Assembly (NCBI GenBank): GCA_958510875.1
Contig: OY294067.1
Coordinates: 31,236,912 to 31,300,911 of the forward strand
Length of the DNA: 64,000 bases
Source of the DNA: Endomychus coccineus
Lineage: Eukaryota; Arthropoda; Insecta; Coleoptera; Endomychidae
Reading direction: 5' to 3'
Shown: one piece after another, positions 11,206 to 21,319 of the stretch
Numbering within the stretch: position 1 is the stretch's first letter
Layout: each line of letters starts with the position of its first letter
Program-made: the position numbers and the translations under genes
Notes under the pieces: generated by a model
What the model was told of the DNA's origin: nothing
The model's database searches: none
The model's input: the letters and a program-made list of their open reading frames with translations, nothing else

Positions 11206-12950
11206 TCTTATATTTTTGTAAATGTGAGCCTCTGAAAGGATAATAGATCATTGATGAACACAATGCAATTCGATGCTCCACTATTGATCAACTATTCACG
11301 CATATTCTTCCAAAGCTCAATCGTTTTGAAATGAGGAGTGTAGGTAGGAGTATCACTATGATTGTCAATTACTCTGACAGTACTCATTCATGACAGCATC
11401 CCAGTTCTTGAATATTTCAATAGAACTGACTGAGAAAATGTAAACAAAACTAATTAATATGTTTGGCTGAAATTTACACAGTTTTTTGTAACTATTATGA
11501 GCAACTTTCACACAAAATTTCATCCAATTTGGTCAAGCTTTGATTAAGATAGCGTAAGTGGATAAACCATCGAACTGATTGGGTTGAATTACTTTTCAAA
11601 TGGATCATAACCTCAAAAAACAAAATTTATTGATTTTTTTTTACTTAAATTGCAATAAATAACGTAAAAATCATCCGATCTTCATTACAAAAATTGGAGT
11701 AAATATGTACTTTCATGCTATAAATACGTAGTTAAAATTTCCTGTTTTTAGGGTCACAATCAACGATTTTGGAAACAATTTAAAAGCTGGCCATTTAATG
11801 CAAAAGCATTTTTTTGAATTATTGTAGAACAATTCTTTACATAAATCAAAATTCCGTTTTTAGTGGTTTAAAAAAATTTTCATTTCATAATTTTTTACAC
11901 CCAAAAGTAATAAAAATTTTTAAATAAAAATTTAAATAATGACATTTTTGTATTATAAAGCCGGAAATATTGTTGGTACCGCTTTCAATAACGAGTTAAT
12001 TGAGACAACACCATTTGTGTTCATGAAAATTAGTGTAAGTTCAAAATTCAAAGAGGTTGTCAATATTTGTTCTGTACTAAAAACAAATTATTGTTTATGT
12101 TTATAACGTCAATTATTTTGAAAATAGAACAAATTGGATACAAAATAGTCTGTACTATAAGTGACAATAACGCACTCAACAGCAAAGCCAATAGCCAACA
12201 ATTTTTCTAAACATATAAGTTAAGTATCATGTATCCTGATCCAGTTGATAATTCAAGAGCATCTACTTGATTCGGTTCACATTCTCAAATGTATAACGAA
12301 TAATTAACTAAATTTGAAACCCAATCAAATTATGCAGTACCCCAATTTTGACTCGGGGGAGGAGAACATTGCCATTTTGTTTTTGAAAAAATTCATGAAC
12401 TAGAACATGATAAATGAATTCTTTGAATTTGAGAGCACTCTATCCTACAAAATTGGAACGTCAAAAGTATCACTTATGGTATTTAACAGATATGTTATCC
12501 AGGTTCTACTTCCTTTCAAATATTGAGCATTTCAAATCTACAGCCCAGCTTATGAGTATTATTTTAACTTAGTGGAAAATAATGAATGCAAAAACTTTAA
12601 TTTTAATTTTAATTTCGTTAATAGAATGATAAATGAACAATTGTTCCACCACACAGTGTCATTCTCCAAGTGAATTATAAAATAATTCGTAGTTGTCATA
12701 ATAATTATAGTTTGAAACAAGTTATAATTCATTCTGAAGATGTCGCTGTATGAAGAAACAATTGGCAGTATATTATTCGAGGGTAATATTGTGATTTATC
12801 CACTGTTTATTATTTTATATGATATTTTTAATGCATGACGAAATACTGATTCCATTATTCCATCAAAACAAACGAATCCATCATTGTTGTGCTACACAAA
12901 ATCTGTTTAACGTGATGTGAAGGATATTTGAAATTTATTCTCTTTTCTAG

Positions 12951-13143
12951 GTCGAGTCAAATCTATGTACCTTACAAAATTGCCTAACGTCGATGATGGG
13001 CAGAGAAATCACCATCGAGCAGCTCAGGCAAGATGTTGGTTTAATGATAGAAAGGATAACTCATGTAACATTGATGTTTCGACAGATCAAACTTACTATG
13101 GAAGAATACGTGTGCCTTAAAGTGATTACGATGTTAAATCAAG
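12951..13143 (+). CDS. Hr4: Hr4 nuclear receptor, exon: middle of ligand-binding domain
   Basis: This exon continues in phase 0 from the exon ending at 2816 and gives 64 residues plus one base. It reads VESNLCTLQNCLTSMMGREI followed by TIEQLRQDVGLMIERITHVT and LMFRQIKLTMEEYVCLKVIT, typical nuclear-receptor LBD helices. The final segment is the helix 7-8 region that is strongly conserved in HR4. The acceptor is tcttttctag (AG at 12949-12950) and the donor gtaagt starts at 13144. The last base is the first of an Ala codon completed by the exon at 14678. It is not covered by a long open reading frame because both flanks are intronic. Confidence 0.93.
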
Positions 13144-13402
13144 GTAAGTTATAAATTTATTTACGATACGCCTTTTTTTCGCGACAATTAAAACGTACGT
13201 TTAACCTTCAAATGTAATGAAGTCTATTTAATAATTAGTAATGCTGGAATGTGTGACTAGGAATTTGTTCATACAAGATGAAAGATGCTGGATTGGAGTA
13301 GCAAATCGGTTGACTTTTGTTAAGTTGAGTAGTGAATTTTATCCAATTTTCAGTAACAATTTCTAACTTTCTGAAAATATGGTAAGTCGTGACTTGTTTC
13401 CA

Positions 13403-13900
13403 AATTAGTCCGGTGGCCTGCCTCAATTTCGATATGGGGGAATTGCAAGTCAACAGTTAAAATGGTACTTCGACAATGCCTTGAAACGCCTAGATCCAGA
13501 AGATGAGGTCCCTGCGTGTTGCACATCAAATTTCCGGCTGTGCAACTCCCCAAGCCGTCAAGATGAGAGAGTTGCACGTCAGCAACTTTAATGGGATGAT
13601 TTAGTTACCATATCCAAAGTTGCTAACGCTAAATTTGGCCGCGTGCAATTCCCTCAAAATTGGGGCGTTACACGTCAGGAATTTTGCATACTCAAGGTGA
13701 ATGACGTTTAAGACCAATATTTAAGTTGCTGACGTTGACAACTTGCACGCGAAAAATGGGAAATACGCAGTTTTTTTGAAATAAATCGTTTTTGAGTATT
13801 AGGTCGAATTCACGAATCTACAATCTGAATTTTCCGGAAAATTGCCTTTTTCAATATTCACAATAATATTTTTGCTCATCGAAATTGCCGATGCAAGGCT
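13403..13900 (+). repeat. Single copy of a ~0.5-kb dispersed repeat (half of a fold-back element)
   Basis: It starts with attagtccggtggcctgcct and contains distinctive segments such as acaatgccttgaaacgccta, gagagttgcacgtcagcaac and acgttgacaacttgcacgcg. The same sequence forms both arms of the inverted pair at 54203-55266. Here only one arm is present, in the 1.5-kb Hr4 intron. No coding region is recognised in it. Confidence 0.8.
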
Positions 13901-14677
13901 TAACAATATTGAGAAAAAGTCATCGTAACTTGAAAACTATCAAACAGGTATAAGGAACATCGATACAGAAGCAAAATGGAATTGTCCTTCCTTTAATGAA
14001 ATAAAAAAATCGGCATTTCATTTGGGAAAATTAGTTATGAATACTGAAACTTCTCCAAACGTTTGGGGGACTTTTGATTGTTTTTCCCTAATGATAAATA
14101 CACCAAAATCCATCGTTTTTCCTCCTGGTGCGATTTCGAAATATTCAAAGATGACAGTTCATTTTCAAAGAGGAAGGTGCAAATTTAACAATTTTCAAAG
14201 AAGTCTGATTATTTCGAAAACGGCTAGAATCAGATATAGGGAAGGTTGATGGAGCACATCTCAAAAAACCATAACGACTCTAAAAACTTAATGAAAAATA
14301 TATTGGTTCGAAATAACGAAATTGGTGTCCACTTCTGGTATAACCCCGTCAACTTGAAAATATTTTCACTGAGCAAAAAATGGCCGGGGGCATATTTTCC
14401 CATTGCTATCATCATTAGAACTCAAAATGTTTCTACTGTGTATGTTAGATAGTTTTCCGAGATCGACGTTATTCTTACAACCATTAACCTGACTTCGATG
14501 AATTAAAAGGTGTTTCGAAACAAAATCGCAATTAAAATAATATATATAATTCAGTATATATTATTTGTGAAAGAAATATAACGAAACTTCACATCATTAC
14601 AAGTTTTGTTATTATCTCCGAAAATATTTTACGTCTAATTTTTGCTATATTAATTCAAGCAATATTTCTTTTTTCAG

Positions 14678-14817
14678 CGAAACCTTCCAGTAGTTCCGGA
14701 AATAGTGAATTGGAAATAATACATGAGCGATACATGACGTGCCTACGTGTTTATACACAACATATGTATCCCCAACAAACATCACGCTTTCAAGACCTAC
14801 TTGTTAGATTACCTGAG
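14678..14817 (+). CDS. Hr4: Hr4 nuclear receptor, exon: LBD helices 9-10
   Basis: A G from the previous exon plus CG makes the Ala codon. The exon then reads KPSSSSGNSELEIIHERYMT and CLRVYTQHMYPQQTSRFQDL, ending LVRLPE. In this receptor group the segment covers LBD helices 9-10, which form the dimer face. The Ser-rich stretch at its start is a loop. The acceptor is ttttttcag (AG at 14676-14677) and the donor gtgagt starts at 14818. It ends in phase 0, matching the last exon at 21239. Confidence 0.92.
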
Positions 14818-15600
14818 GTGAGTATTCCAGTCCAACATTGATCCCCTGGAAGAGTATCATTAACTATATTCGCTGTAATCATCTTCCACCATCTGTAATT
14901 ACTCACATTCGCTAATTATCTTCCGAAAAATGAGAGCGGTTAGTTCCATCTGACCCAAAATCATTTGAGTATTAATTCCGAAAGGCTATTAACACATAGG
15001 GTACTGGGTGGGAAAAAGTTTCGACGGTACACTATCAAACGCAAATCGATTTTGGGAATATTTACTGAATAATTAGTCGTTTGTATTTGGATATTTCAAA
15101 GGAATAATGGACGTTTGAATAATATCCGTTATTAAATGCTTTAATTGAGGAGTTTCTTATATCCTCATGCTGAAGGTGGTGCAAAAACTCAAATAGACTA
15201 GTGTGATGTTTGCTAATAATAACATTCACTATAATACCGCTTGTCCTAATTATTATATTTTCTGATATTTCAAGACCATATAAATTTCAAATGAATAAAA
15301 ATACGTTTGGTTATCACTAAAATGTTTTAAAATGACACAAGTTTTGTTTGGACTTTTTCCATTACTCTGGGTTAGCCAAAAAAAATGGCGGTTTTTAAAT
15401 ATTCCTTTATTGATTTTTTTAAATCGATGCAGAATTTGATTTGAGCATTTTATTTTTAAGCAGGAGCCTGCAAAATCAGTAGTCAACAATTGATTATGAA
15501 TGTTTCCAACCTAAATGTCACAAAACCTTTTATTTGAGATATTCCACCATATTTTGTTGCATAAAAATGGTATCTTCGGGATGAGAAACGGCAAATGCAC

Positions 15601-15612
15601 AGAATGTACATG
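15601..15612. repeat. Target-site duplication of the PLE composite, left copy (12 bp)
   Basis: agaatgtacatg recurs exactly at 19939-19950. The two copies enclose the whole inverted pair of PLEs. Ten to fifteen bp is a usual duplication length for this class. Confidence 0.82.
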
Positions 15613-15695
15613 ATAATAAGATTCTTCACCCAGTATGAATTATATATAAAATTTCTCGGGAAATAGGTCACAATAACATTTTGTTTTAACTATTC

Positions 15696-15737
15696 GTCTT
15701 TACGTACGTTTCGGTCTCACGACCATCATCAGAAGAC
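15696..15737 (-). ncRNA. Hammerhead ribozyme motif, left PLE copy
   Basis: Mirror image of the motif at 19845-19886, with identical core, stem II and stem I sequence. See that entry for the secondary structure. It faces outward, at the 3' side of the minus-strand PLE frame. Confidence 0.82.
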
Positions 15738-16143
15738 TCACTATGTCTAAAAAGGGGGTTTATTAAAACTAATTATAGCACAAGCGTCCAAATCGCACAA
15801 TTAAACTTCAATTAAAAGAGCCCACGCTGTCGAAACGAACAGAACCACGAATAATAGAAATTGTATCGTCAGAATTAATGTATAAAAAATTATTTTTTTG
15901 TAGTAAGAATCCGCTATTCAGTAATATTATTAAAATATATGAGTGCATATTGATTGGTATTCTCACAACAAATGAGAAGAACGAAGTTATTTGTCAAGTA
16001 TCTACTTTCGAAACCAGATGTGTAGGATTTATGACAAGGCCCTTAAGAACGGGTTCAGGCCTGTACTGGGAAATAACTATTACGAATTCTTCCTAAAAAC
16101 ATTTTCTACACTTATAAAGACGTATGTAAGAATTTGCAAGAGA

Positions 16144-17586
16144 TTATTTAATCAAATTAGTATAAATATGACTTAGATTTTGTGTGTCTACCCTATGATT
16201 TACAGATTTGGGGTCCCGTTTTATGTGAATCATCTCCAGGATAGATCTTTTATAATAATTAGTTTCCTTAGTTAAGATATTAACATTTTTGTAATCAAAT
16301 TGATGGTTATAATCAAAGCAATGCTTAGCAAGGGCGGTGGAATTTTCTAAGTTGTTATTTCTTGTGCTATATTTATGGCCGTACATTCTTTTTTGTAAAT
16401 ATTGTTTAGAGATTCCAGTATAGGTTCCATCACAATCTAAACAATTCAATTTATACACTGTGTGGGTTTGTTTATCTTTGGGTATTAACGGTTTTAGATT
16501 TGAGAAATATTTCCCAACACAGTTAGTAGGTTTATGCGCAACATTTATATCATACTTTTTCAAACATTTTTTGATTTTCTCTGAGGTCTCAGGAATGTAA
16601 GGTAGAGTTATAAAATTGTCTGTATTACCTTTTATGTTATTTTTATTAGACGAACCATTATAGATTTTGTTTATTCTTTCTTTAATGATAGGATTGAAAA
16701 AAGTTTTTGGGTAGCCATTCAATTCTAGTGTAGTACGAACAATTTTTAAATTTTTGGGGCGGTCATCTGCGTGGGACAATTTTATCGCGCGATCTGTAAG
16801 GCTGTTTATGACACTTTTTTTATAACAAGCTGGTGCAACGGAATTGAAGTGAAGATAACGTTGAGACCATACTTCTTTAGTAAACCAAGAGGTTTTTATT
16901 CTTCCATCAGCATCATGCCTAATGTTCATATCTAGGAAATTTATGTTATTGTTTAATTCTATTTCACAAGTGAATTGAAGTTTACAGTGAAAATTGTTAA
17001 ATTTATCAATTACATATTGAATTTTATCGTTGGGAACACACATAAGGCAATCGTCTACATACCGTTTAAAGAATACAGGCCGAAAATCTAATGAACTCAT
17101 AACAGATTCCTCTAGGCACTCCATAACGAGGTTAGCAATGGTAGCTGAAATAGGAGATCCCATTGCTGTGCCGAATATTTGTCCAAAAAATTGCTCACCA
17201 TACTGAAAGTATGTGCACTCTAAACAAAATTTTACAGCATTTATAAATTCCGATTGATCTAGAGGTGTGTGGTTTTTAATCTCTGCCCAACGTTTTTTGA
17301 TGCTATTCAATGCCAAAACAACAGGTATATTTGTAAATAAAGAAACAACGTCCAAGGAAATCAGTTGATGGTTTACGGGTACGGATTGATTTTTTATAAA
17401 TTCATTAAAGTGCCATGAATCTTTTACATAGAATTCATTTTTTCCTATTATATTATTGATAGATTTTGATAGAAATTTTGATAAATTGTAAGTGGGCGCT
17501 CCAATATTACTAACAATGGGTCTTAGAGGTATATCATTTTTATGCAGTTTGGGAAGCCCATAGATATAAGGTGCAAGCCCATTATG
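16144..17586 (-). CDS. PLE reverse transcriptase with GIY-YIG endonuclease (left copy, 5'-truncated)
   Basis: The frame is open to 17694 but homologous only up to 17586 (HNGLAPYIYGLPKLHKNDIP); the first 36 codons are unrelated sequence joined at the palindrome centre. It then shows motif A (ISLDVVSLFTNIPVV), motif B (GTAMGSPISATIANLVM), catalytic YVDDCLMCV, and a GIY-YIG domain of the form VYKLNCLDCDGTYTGISKQY with downstream RMYGHKYSTR. It ends NLSHIYTNLIK. The domains are undamaged, but the N-terminal segment present in the right copy is missing. It probably has no promoter of its own. Confidence 0.88.
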   Translation of the reverse strand, partial: HNGLAPYIYGLPKLHKNDIPLRPIVSNIGAPTYNLSKFLSKSINNIIGKNEFYVKDSWHFNEFIKNQSVPVNHQLISLDVVSLFTNIPVVLALNSIKKRWAEIKNHTPLDQSEFINAVKFCLECTYFQYGEQFFGQIFGTAMGSPISATIANLVMECLEESVMSSLDFRPVFFKRYVDDCLMCVPNDKIQYVIDKFNNFHCKLQFTCEIELNNNINFLDMNIRHDADGRIKTSWFTKEVWSQRYLHFNSVAPACYKKSVINSLTDRAIKLSHADDRPKNLKIVRTTLELNGYPKTFFNPIIKERINKIYNGSSNKNNIKGNTDNFITLPYIPETSEKIKKCLKKYDINVAHKPTNCVGKYFSNLKPLIPKDKQTHTVYKLNCLDCDGTYTGISKQYLQKRMYGHKYSTRNNNLENSTALAKHCFDYNHQFDYKNVNILTKETNYYKRSILEMIHIKRDPKSVNHRVDTQNLSHIYTNLIK

Positions 17587-17674
17587 CAATAATATTATTG
17601 CAAATTTAGAATGCGGAATTAGGAATAAAAATGTAGAAGAGAAAAACGAAATTAGAAACAAAGTTTGTAACATC

Positions 17675-19438
17675 TTGACAAACAAAAAGAACAAACAGAA
17701 GGCAGAAGTTGGGATTGCAAAGAATCGTTTTAACTATCATACAAAAATAACAAAAGATTTCTTAGATGCTAACCCTCAAATATTAGTTTTGAACGCGGAT
17801 AAATGTAATAAAACCGTCATAATGCATAGAAATGACTATGAAAACAAAATAGGAAACCTTTTAAATGATGAAACAACTTATAAAAAATTAAAATCTGATC
17901 CTACTTTATCAGTACAAAACAACATGAATAAATTGATAAATAAATGGCATAAGAATAAGATAATCCCTATTGAATTAAAAAATAAATTAATTTGCCATAA
18001 TGGGCTTGCACCTTATATCTATGGGCTTCCCAAACTGCATAAAAATGATATACCTCTAAGACCCATTGTTAGTAATATTGGAGCGCCCACTTACAATTTA
18101 TCAAAATTTCTATCAAAATCTATCAATAATATAATAGGAAAAAATGAATTCTATGTAAAAGATTCATGGCACTTTAATGAATTTATAAAAAATCAATCCG
18201 TACCCGTAAACCATCAACTGATTTCCTTGGACGTTGTTTCTTTATTTACAAATATACCTGTTGTTTTGGCATTGAATAGCATCAAAAAACGTTGGGCAGA
18301 GATTAAAAACCACACACCTCTAGATCAATCGGAATTTATAAATGCTGTAAAATTTTGTTTAGAGTGCACATACTTTCAGTATGGTGAGCAATTTTTTGGA
18401 CAAATATTCGGCACAGCAATGGGATCTCCTATTTCAGCTACCATTGCTAACCTCGTTATGGAGTGCCTAGAGGAATCTGTTATGAGTTCATTAGATTTTC
18501 GGCCTGTATTCTTTAAACGGTATGTAGACGATTGCCTTATGTGTGTTCCCAACGATAAAATTCAATATGTAATTGATAAATTTAACAATTTTCACTGTAA
18601 ACTTCAATTCACTTGTGAAATAGAATTAAACAATAACATAAATTTCCTTGATATGAACATTAGGCATGATGCTGATGGAAAAATAAAAACCTCTTGGTTT
18701 ACTAAAGAAGTATGGTCTCAACGTTATCTTCACTTCAATTCCGTTGCACCAGCTTGTTATAAAAAAAGTGTCATAAACAGCCTTACAGATCGCGCGATAA
18801 AATTGTCCCACGCAGATGACCGCCCCAAAAATTTAAAAATTGTTCGTACTACACTAGAATTGAATGGCTACCCAAAAACTTTTTTCAATCCTATCATTAA
18901 AGAAAGAATAAACAAAATCTATAATGGTTCGTCTAATAAAAATAACATAAAAGGTAATACAGACAATTTTATAACTCTACCTTACATTCCTGAGACCTCA
19001 GAGAAAATCAAAAAATGTTTGAAAAAGTATGATATAAATGTTGCGCATAAACCTACTAACTGTGTTGGGAAATATTTCTCAAATCTAAAACCGTTAATAC
19101 CCAAAGATAAACAAACCCACACAGTGTATAAATTGAATTGTTTAGATTGTGATGGAACCTATACTGGAATCTCTAAACAATATTTACAAAAAAGAATGTA
19201 CGGCCATAAATATAGCACAAGAAATAACAACTTAGAAAATTCCACCGCCCTTGCTAAGCATTGCTTTGATTATAACCATCAATTTGATTACAAAAATGTT
19301 AATATCTTAACTAAGGAAACTAATTATTATAAAAGATCTATCCTGGAGATGATTCACATAAAACGGGACCCCAAATCTGTAAATCATAGGGTAGACACAC
19401 AAAATCTAAGTCATATTTATACTAATTTGATTAAATAA
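17675..19438 (+). CDS. PLE reverse transcriptase with GIY-YIG endonuclease (right copy)
   Basis: This is an uninterrupted frame of 587 codons; the first ATG is at 17681-17683 or later, and the frame may begin outside the element. The N-terminal part (LVLNADKCNKTVIMHRNDYE) matches the conserved PLE segment before the RT fingers. RT motifs follow: LPKLHKNDIPLRPIVS, ISLDVVSLFTNIPVV, GTAMGSPISATIANLVM and YVDDCLMCV, with both catalytic Asp present. The C-terminus has the GIY-YIG-type domain (CLDCDGTYTG, RMYGHKYSTR, ALAKHCFDYNHQ). Length is a little under that of full PLE proteins, so the extreme N-terminus is probably missing. With no stop or frameshift, this is the most intact retroelement frame in the window. 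Confidence 0.88.
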   Translation: MTNKKNKQKAEVGIAKNRFNYHTKITKDFLDANPQILVLNADKCNKTVIMHRNDYENKIGNLLNDETTYKKLKSDPTLSVQNNMNKLINKWHKNKIIPIELKNKLICHNGLAPYIYGLPKLHKNDIPLRPIVSNIGAPTYNLSKFLSKSINNIIGKNEFYVKDSWHFNEFIKNQSVPVNHQLISLDVVSLFTNIPVVLALNSIKKRWAEIKNHTPLDQSEFINAVKFCLECTYFQYGEQFFGQIFGTAMGSPISATIANLVMECLEESVMSSLDFRPVFFKRYVDDCLMCVPNDKIQYVIDKFNNFHCKLQFTCEIELNNNINFLDMNIRHDADGKIKTSWFTKEVWSQRYLHFNSVAPACYKKSVINSLTDRAIKLSHADDRPKNLKIVRTTLELNGYPKTFFNPIIKERINKIYNGSSNKNNIKGNTDNFITLPYIPETSEKIKKCLKKYDINVAHKPTNCVGKYFSNLKPLIPKDKQTHTVYKLNCLDCDGTYTGISKQYLQKRMYGHKYSTRNNNLENSTALAKHCFDYNHQFDYKNVNILTKETNYYKRSILEMIHIKRDPKSVNHRVDTQNLSHIYTNLIK

Positions 19439-19844
19439 TCTCTTGCAAATTCTTACATACGTCTTTATAAGTGTAGAAAATGTTTTTAGGAAGAATTCGT
19501 AATAGTTATTTCCCAGTACAGGTCTGGAACCTTTCTTAAGTGCCTAGTCATAAATCCTACACATCTGGTTTCGAAAGTAGATACTTGACAAATAACTTCG
19601 TTCTTCTCATTTGTTGTGAGAATACCAATCAATATGCACTCATATATTTTAATAATATTACTGAATAGCGGATTCTTACTACAAAAAAATAATTTTTTAT
19701 ACATTAATTCTGACGATACAATTTCTATTATTCGTGGTTCTGTTCGTTTCGACAGCGTGGGCTCTTTTAATTGAAGTTTAATTGTGCGATTTGGACGCTT
19801 GTGCTATAATTAGTTTTAATAAACCCCCTTTTTAGACATAGTGA

Positions 19845-19886
19845 GTCTTCTGATGATGGTCGTGAGACCGAAACGTACGTAAAGAC
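19845..19886 (+). ncRNA. Hammerhead ribozyme motif, right PLE copy
   Basis: All parts of a type I hammerhead with minimal stem III are present. Stem I 5' side is GTCTT (19845-19849), then core CTGATGA (19850-19856) and stem II GGTC-GTGA-GACC (19858-19869). GAAA (19870-19873) is followed by a short self-complementary stem III (CGTACGT, 19874-19880) and the cleavage nucleotide A at 19881. AAGAC (19882-19886) closes stem I. Such motifs are known in Penelope-like elements, where the palindromic stem III favours dimeric ribozymes. It lies 3' of the RT frame. Self-cleavage is inferred from the conserved core, not shown. Confidence 0.85.
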
Positions 19887-19938
19887 GAATAGTTAAAACA
19901 AAGTGTTATTGTGACCTATTTCCCGAGAATTTTTATAT

Positions 19939-19950
19939 AGAATGTACATG
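19939..19950. repeat. Target-site duplication of the PLE composite, right copy (12 bp)
   Basis: Exact repeat of agaatgtacatg at 15601-15612. Confidence 0.82.
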
Positions 19951-19966
19951 GTCATTTTATGAATTT

Positions 19967-20080
19967 GCGTACCCACTTACACAGAAGTTGCCGTATGTGA
20001 CAGAAAAATGAGACACAAAATGAGAGAAAACATAAGAAAATGTGTCAGAAATCATGGTTAACCCCTGTAAGTGGGTACGC
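19967..20080. repeat. Short inverted-repeat unit
   Basis: gcgtacccacttacacag at 19967-19984 is mirrored by ctgtaagtgggtacgc ending at 20080, with about 80 bp between. It may be a small non-autonomous element or a remnant. No duplication at its ends is obvious. Confidence 0.5.
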
Positions 20081-21200
20081 AGATGTAAAACATGACCCTG
20101 TACATTGTCGTTCCGTTTTTCGTTCGCACCACCTACCCAAGGGTGAATAAGTTAAAAGGTCCATGCCCGGTAGTATCAGTGTCACCGTTTACTTATGGCC
20201 ACTCTTTTGTGTGTTGGGATCTCACCCAGCAGTGGCTCGTCTCTTTGATGTTACTCTTCGTGATGCTCACCGCTGGTTCCGGGCTTATTAGGGGTTCTTT
20301 GGCCCTTATTATTCAAGCTCATCGGCTATTTCGTTTTCCCTAATTCTAGAGTGGCTTGCGACCCATAATATGGTCAGTCTGCTTTCTTCTCCGCTAAGGT
20401 TGTTAAGCATGTTAATGTAATTCCACACGAGCTTTGATGTTATTTTCAAGCCATCCTGTGCAGCAAGACCTGCTTTGCTGTCCGTGCTATGTGGTTTTGC
20501 GTTGTTTTTTCAAGCTCTGTTTGGGCGCTGTTTCCCCTTGGAGAATAGTGGAATGTTTGTCCAGAGATGTAATACCTTTGCTTGTGAGATTGCGGTATAT
20601 CGCCGCACCCACATGTCCATGGTTTCTGGTCCTTCAGTGAATCAGATTTCACCATTGGTTGGTAGGGTTTATTGGTTACTATCTGTTGAGACAATCTTTT
20701 TTGGAGGGTACACTTAAGTGGTCGTATAAGATCCGTTCTCATTGAATAAATGGGACGTGTTTTTCCACTAATTGGTAGTAAGGTATGAGTACCATTTGCC
20801 TTTCAATGTCCTAATGACGTGGTTCATCCTCATTAGAGCTCCAAGTACAGCATTGGGAGTACTTTTGTAGCTCCTGTGGCCGGGCCACATTTTGCTCCAA
20901 GTCTGATTTGGTTGTTCCGAGCTGTGTTCTTTTTCACCACATAACCGAGACACGGAGTAACAATCTGGCAATTCCCCAGTATAACATATTTGAATGGACC
21001 CTATTCCGTATATTCAGTTGTCCTCGGAAATATTTTACTACGTTTATTGAGGAATGGCGCTTGAGCGAGGGAGGAATAAGGTCCCTCATATTATTTCATA
21101 ACGATGTACAACTTTCCTTCAAATCTTCATACTTACAGAATTCAATAACACCTCAGCTTAATAACTATTGGGCCTTAGGCGATTTCAATTTCTGACTTTA
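20081..21200. other. Less AT-rich intron segment with unassigned open frames
   Basis: Base composition is visibly less AT-rich than the flanks. Minus-strand frames at 20446-20742 and 20768-20971 and a plus frame at 20092-20343 overlap. None shows a motif I recognise, and the frames break repeatedly. A decayed transposon or retroelement is possible, but I cannot support a family. Confidence 0.35.
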
Positions 21201-21238
21201 CATGGAATTGTGACATAATTTTATCTTGTTCTTTTCAG

Positions 21239-21319
21239 ATACAGTCTGCAGCTTCACTACTCCTGGAGAGTAAAATGTTCTATGTTCCTTTCCTTCTCAA
21301 TTCAGCAATCCAAAGGTAG
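21239..21319 (+). CDS. Hr4: Hr4 nuclear receptor, last coding exon (LBD C-terminus and stop)
   Basis: The exon joins in phase 0 to the exon ending at 14817. It encodes IQSAASLLLESKMFYVPFLL plus NSAIQR, then TAG at 21317-21319. The LLLESKMFYVPF block is the C-terminal LBD helix region of HR4-type receptors and ends this protein family. The acceptor is ttcttttcag (AG at 21237-21238). The 3' UTR follows; the nearest AATAAA seen is near 22052, giving a possible UTR of about 0.7 kb. The visible coding sequence totals 357 residues over four exons, with every splice junction in phase. Confidence 0.92.
   Translation: MQSAASLLLESKMFYVPFLLNSAIQR

Larger units (their letters stand above)
2817..12950 (+). 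other. Hr4 intron, 10.1 kb, filled with mobile elements
   Basis: It starts with gtaagt at 2817 and ends with a pyrimidine-rich tract and AG at 12949-12950. It holds a Tc1-like element split by a PLE (2855-6633), a dispersed repeat (7310-7552), a 1.25-kb palindrome (9554-10801) and a tRNA-like sequence (11121-11205). From 6634-7309, 7553-9553, 10802-11120 and 11206-12950 I see only AT-rich sequence without recognisable coding or repeat structure. Short open frames at 7712-7909 and 8160-8387 (minus) carry no recognisable domain. Confidence 0.85.
15613..19938. mobile_element. Inverted head-to-head pair of Penelope-like elements
   Basis: Two PLE copies meet 5' to 5'. The left arm (about 15645-17586) is a near-perfect reverse complement of the right arm (17996 to about 19938); paired positions sum to 35582. 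The 409-bp centre (17587-17995) holds the extra N-terminal part of the right copy and unrelated sequence joined to the left copy. Each arm contains an RT/GIY-YIG reading frame and, near its outer end, a hammerhead motif. A single 12-bp duplication surrounds the unit. The arms differ by very few bases, for example an Arg/Lys change and differences near 16038/19544. This implies recent formation or gene conversion. Confidence 0.88.
14818..21238 (+). other. Last Hr4 intron, 6.4 kb, holding an inverted PLE pair
   Basis: Bounded by donor gtgagt at 14818 and acceptor cttttcag (AG at 21237-21238). From 14818 to 15600 I see only AT-rich sequence with chance open frames. The PLE composite occupies 15613-19938. 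A small inverted repeat lies at 19967-20080. Sequence from 20081 to about 21200 is less AT-rich and has open frames on the minus strand (20446-20742, 20768-20971) that I cannot assign. Confidence 0.8.

Noticed and set aside
20446..20971. Minus-strand frames as a retroelement RNase H
   Set aside because: I looked for RNase H and RT motifs and for Cys-box patterns and found none that hold up.
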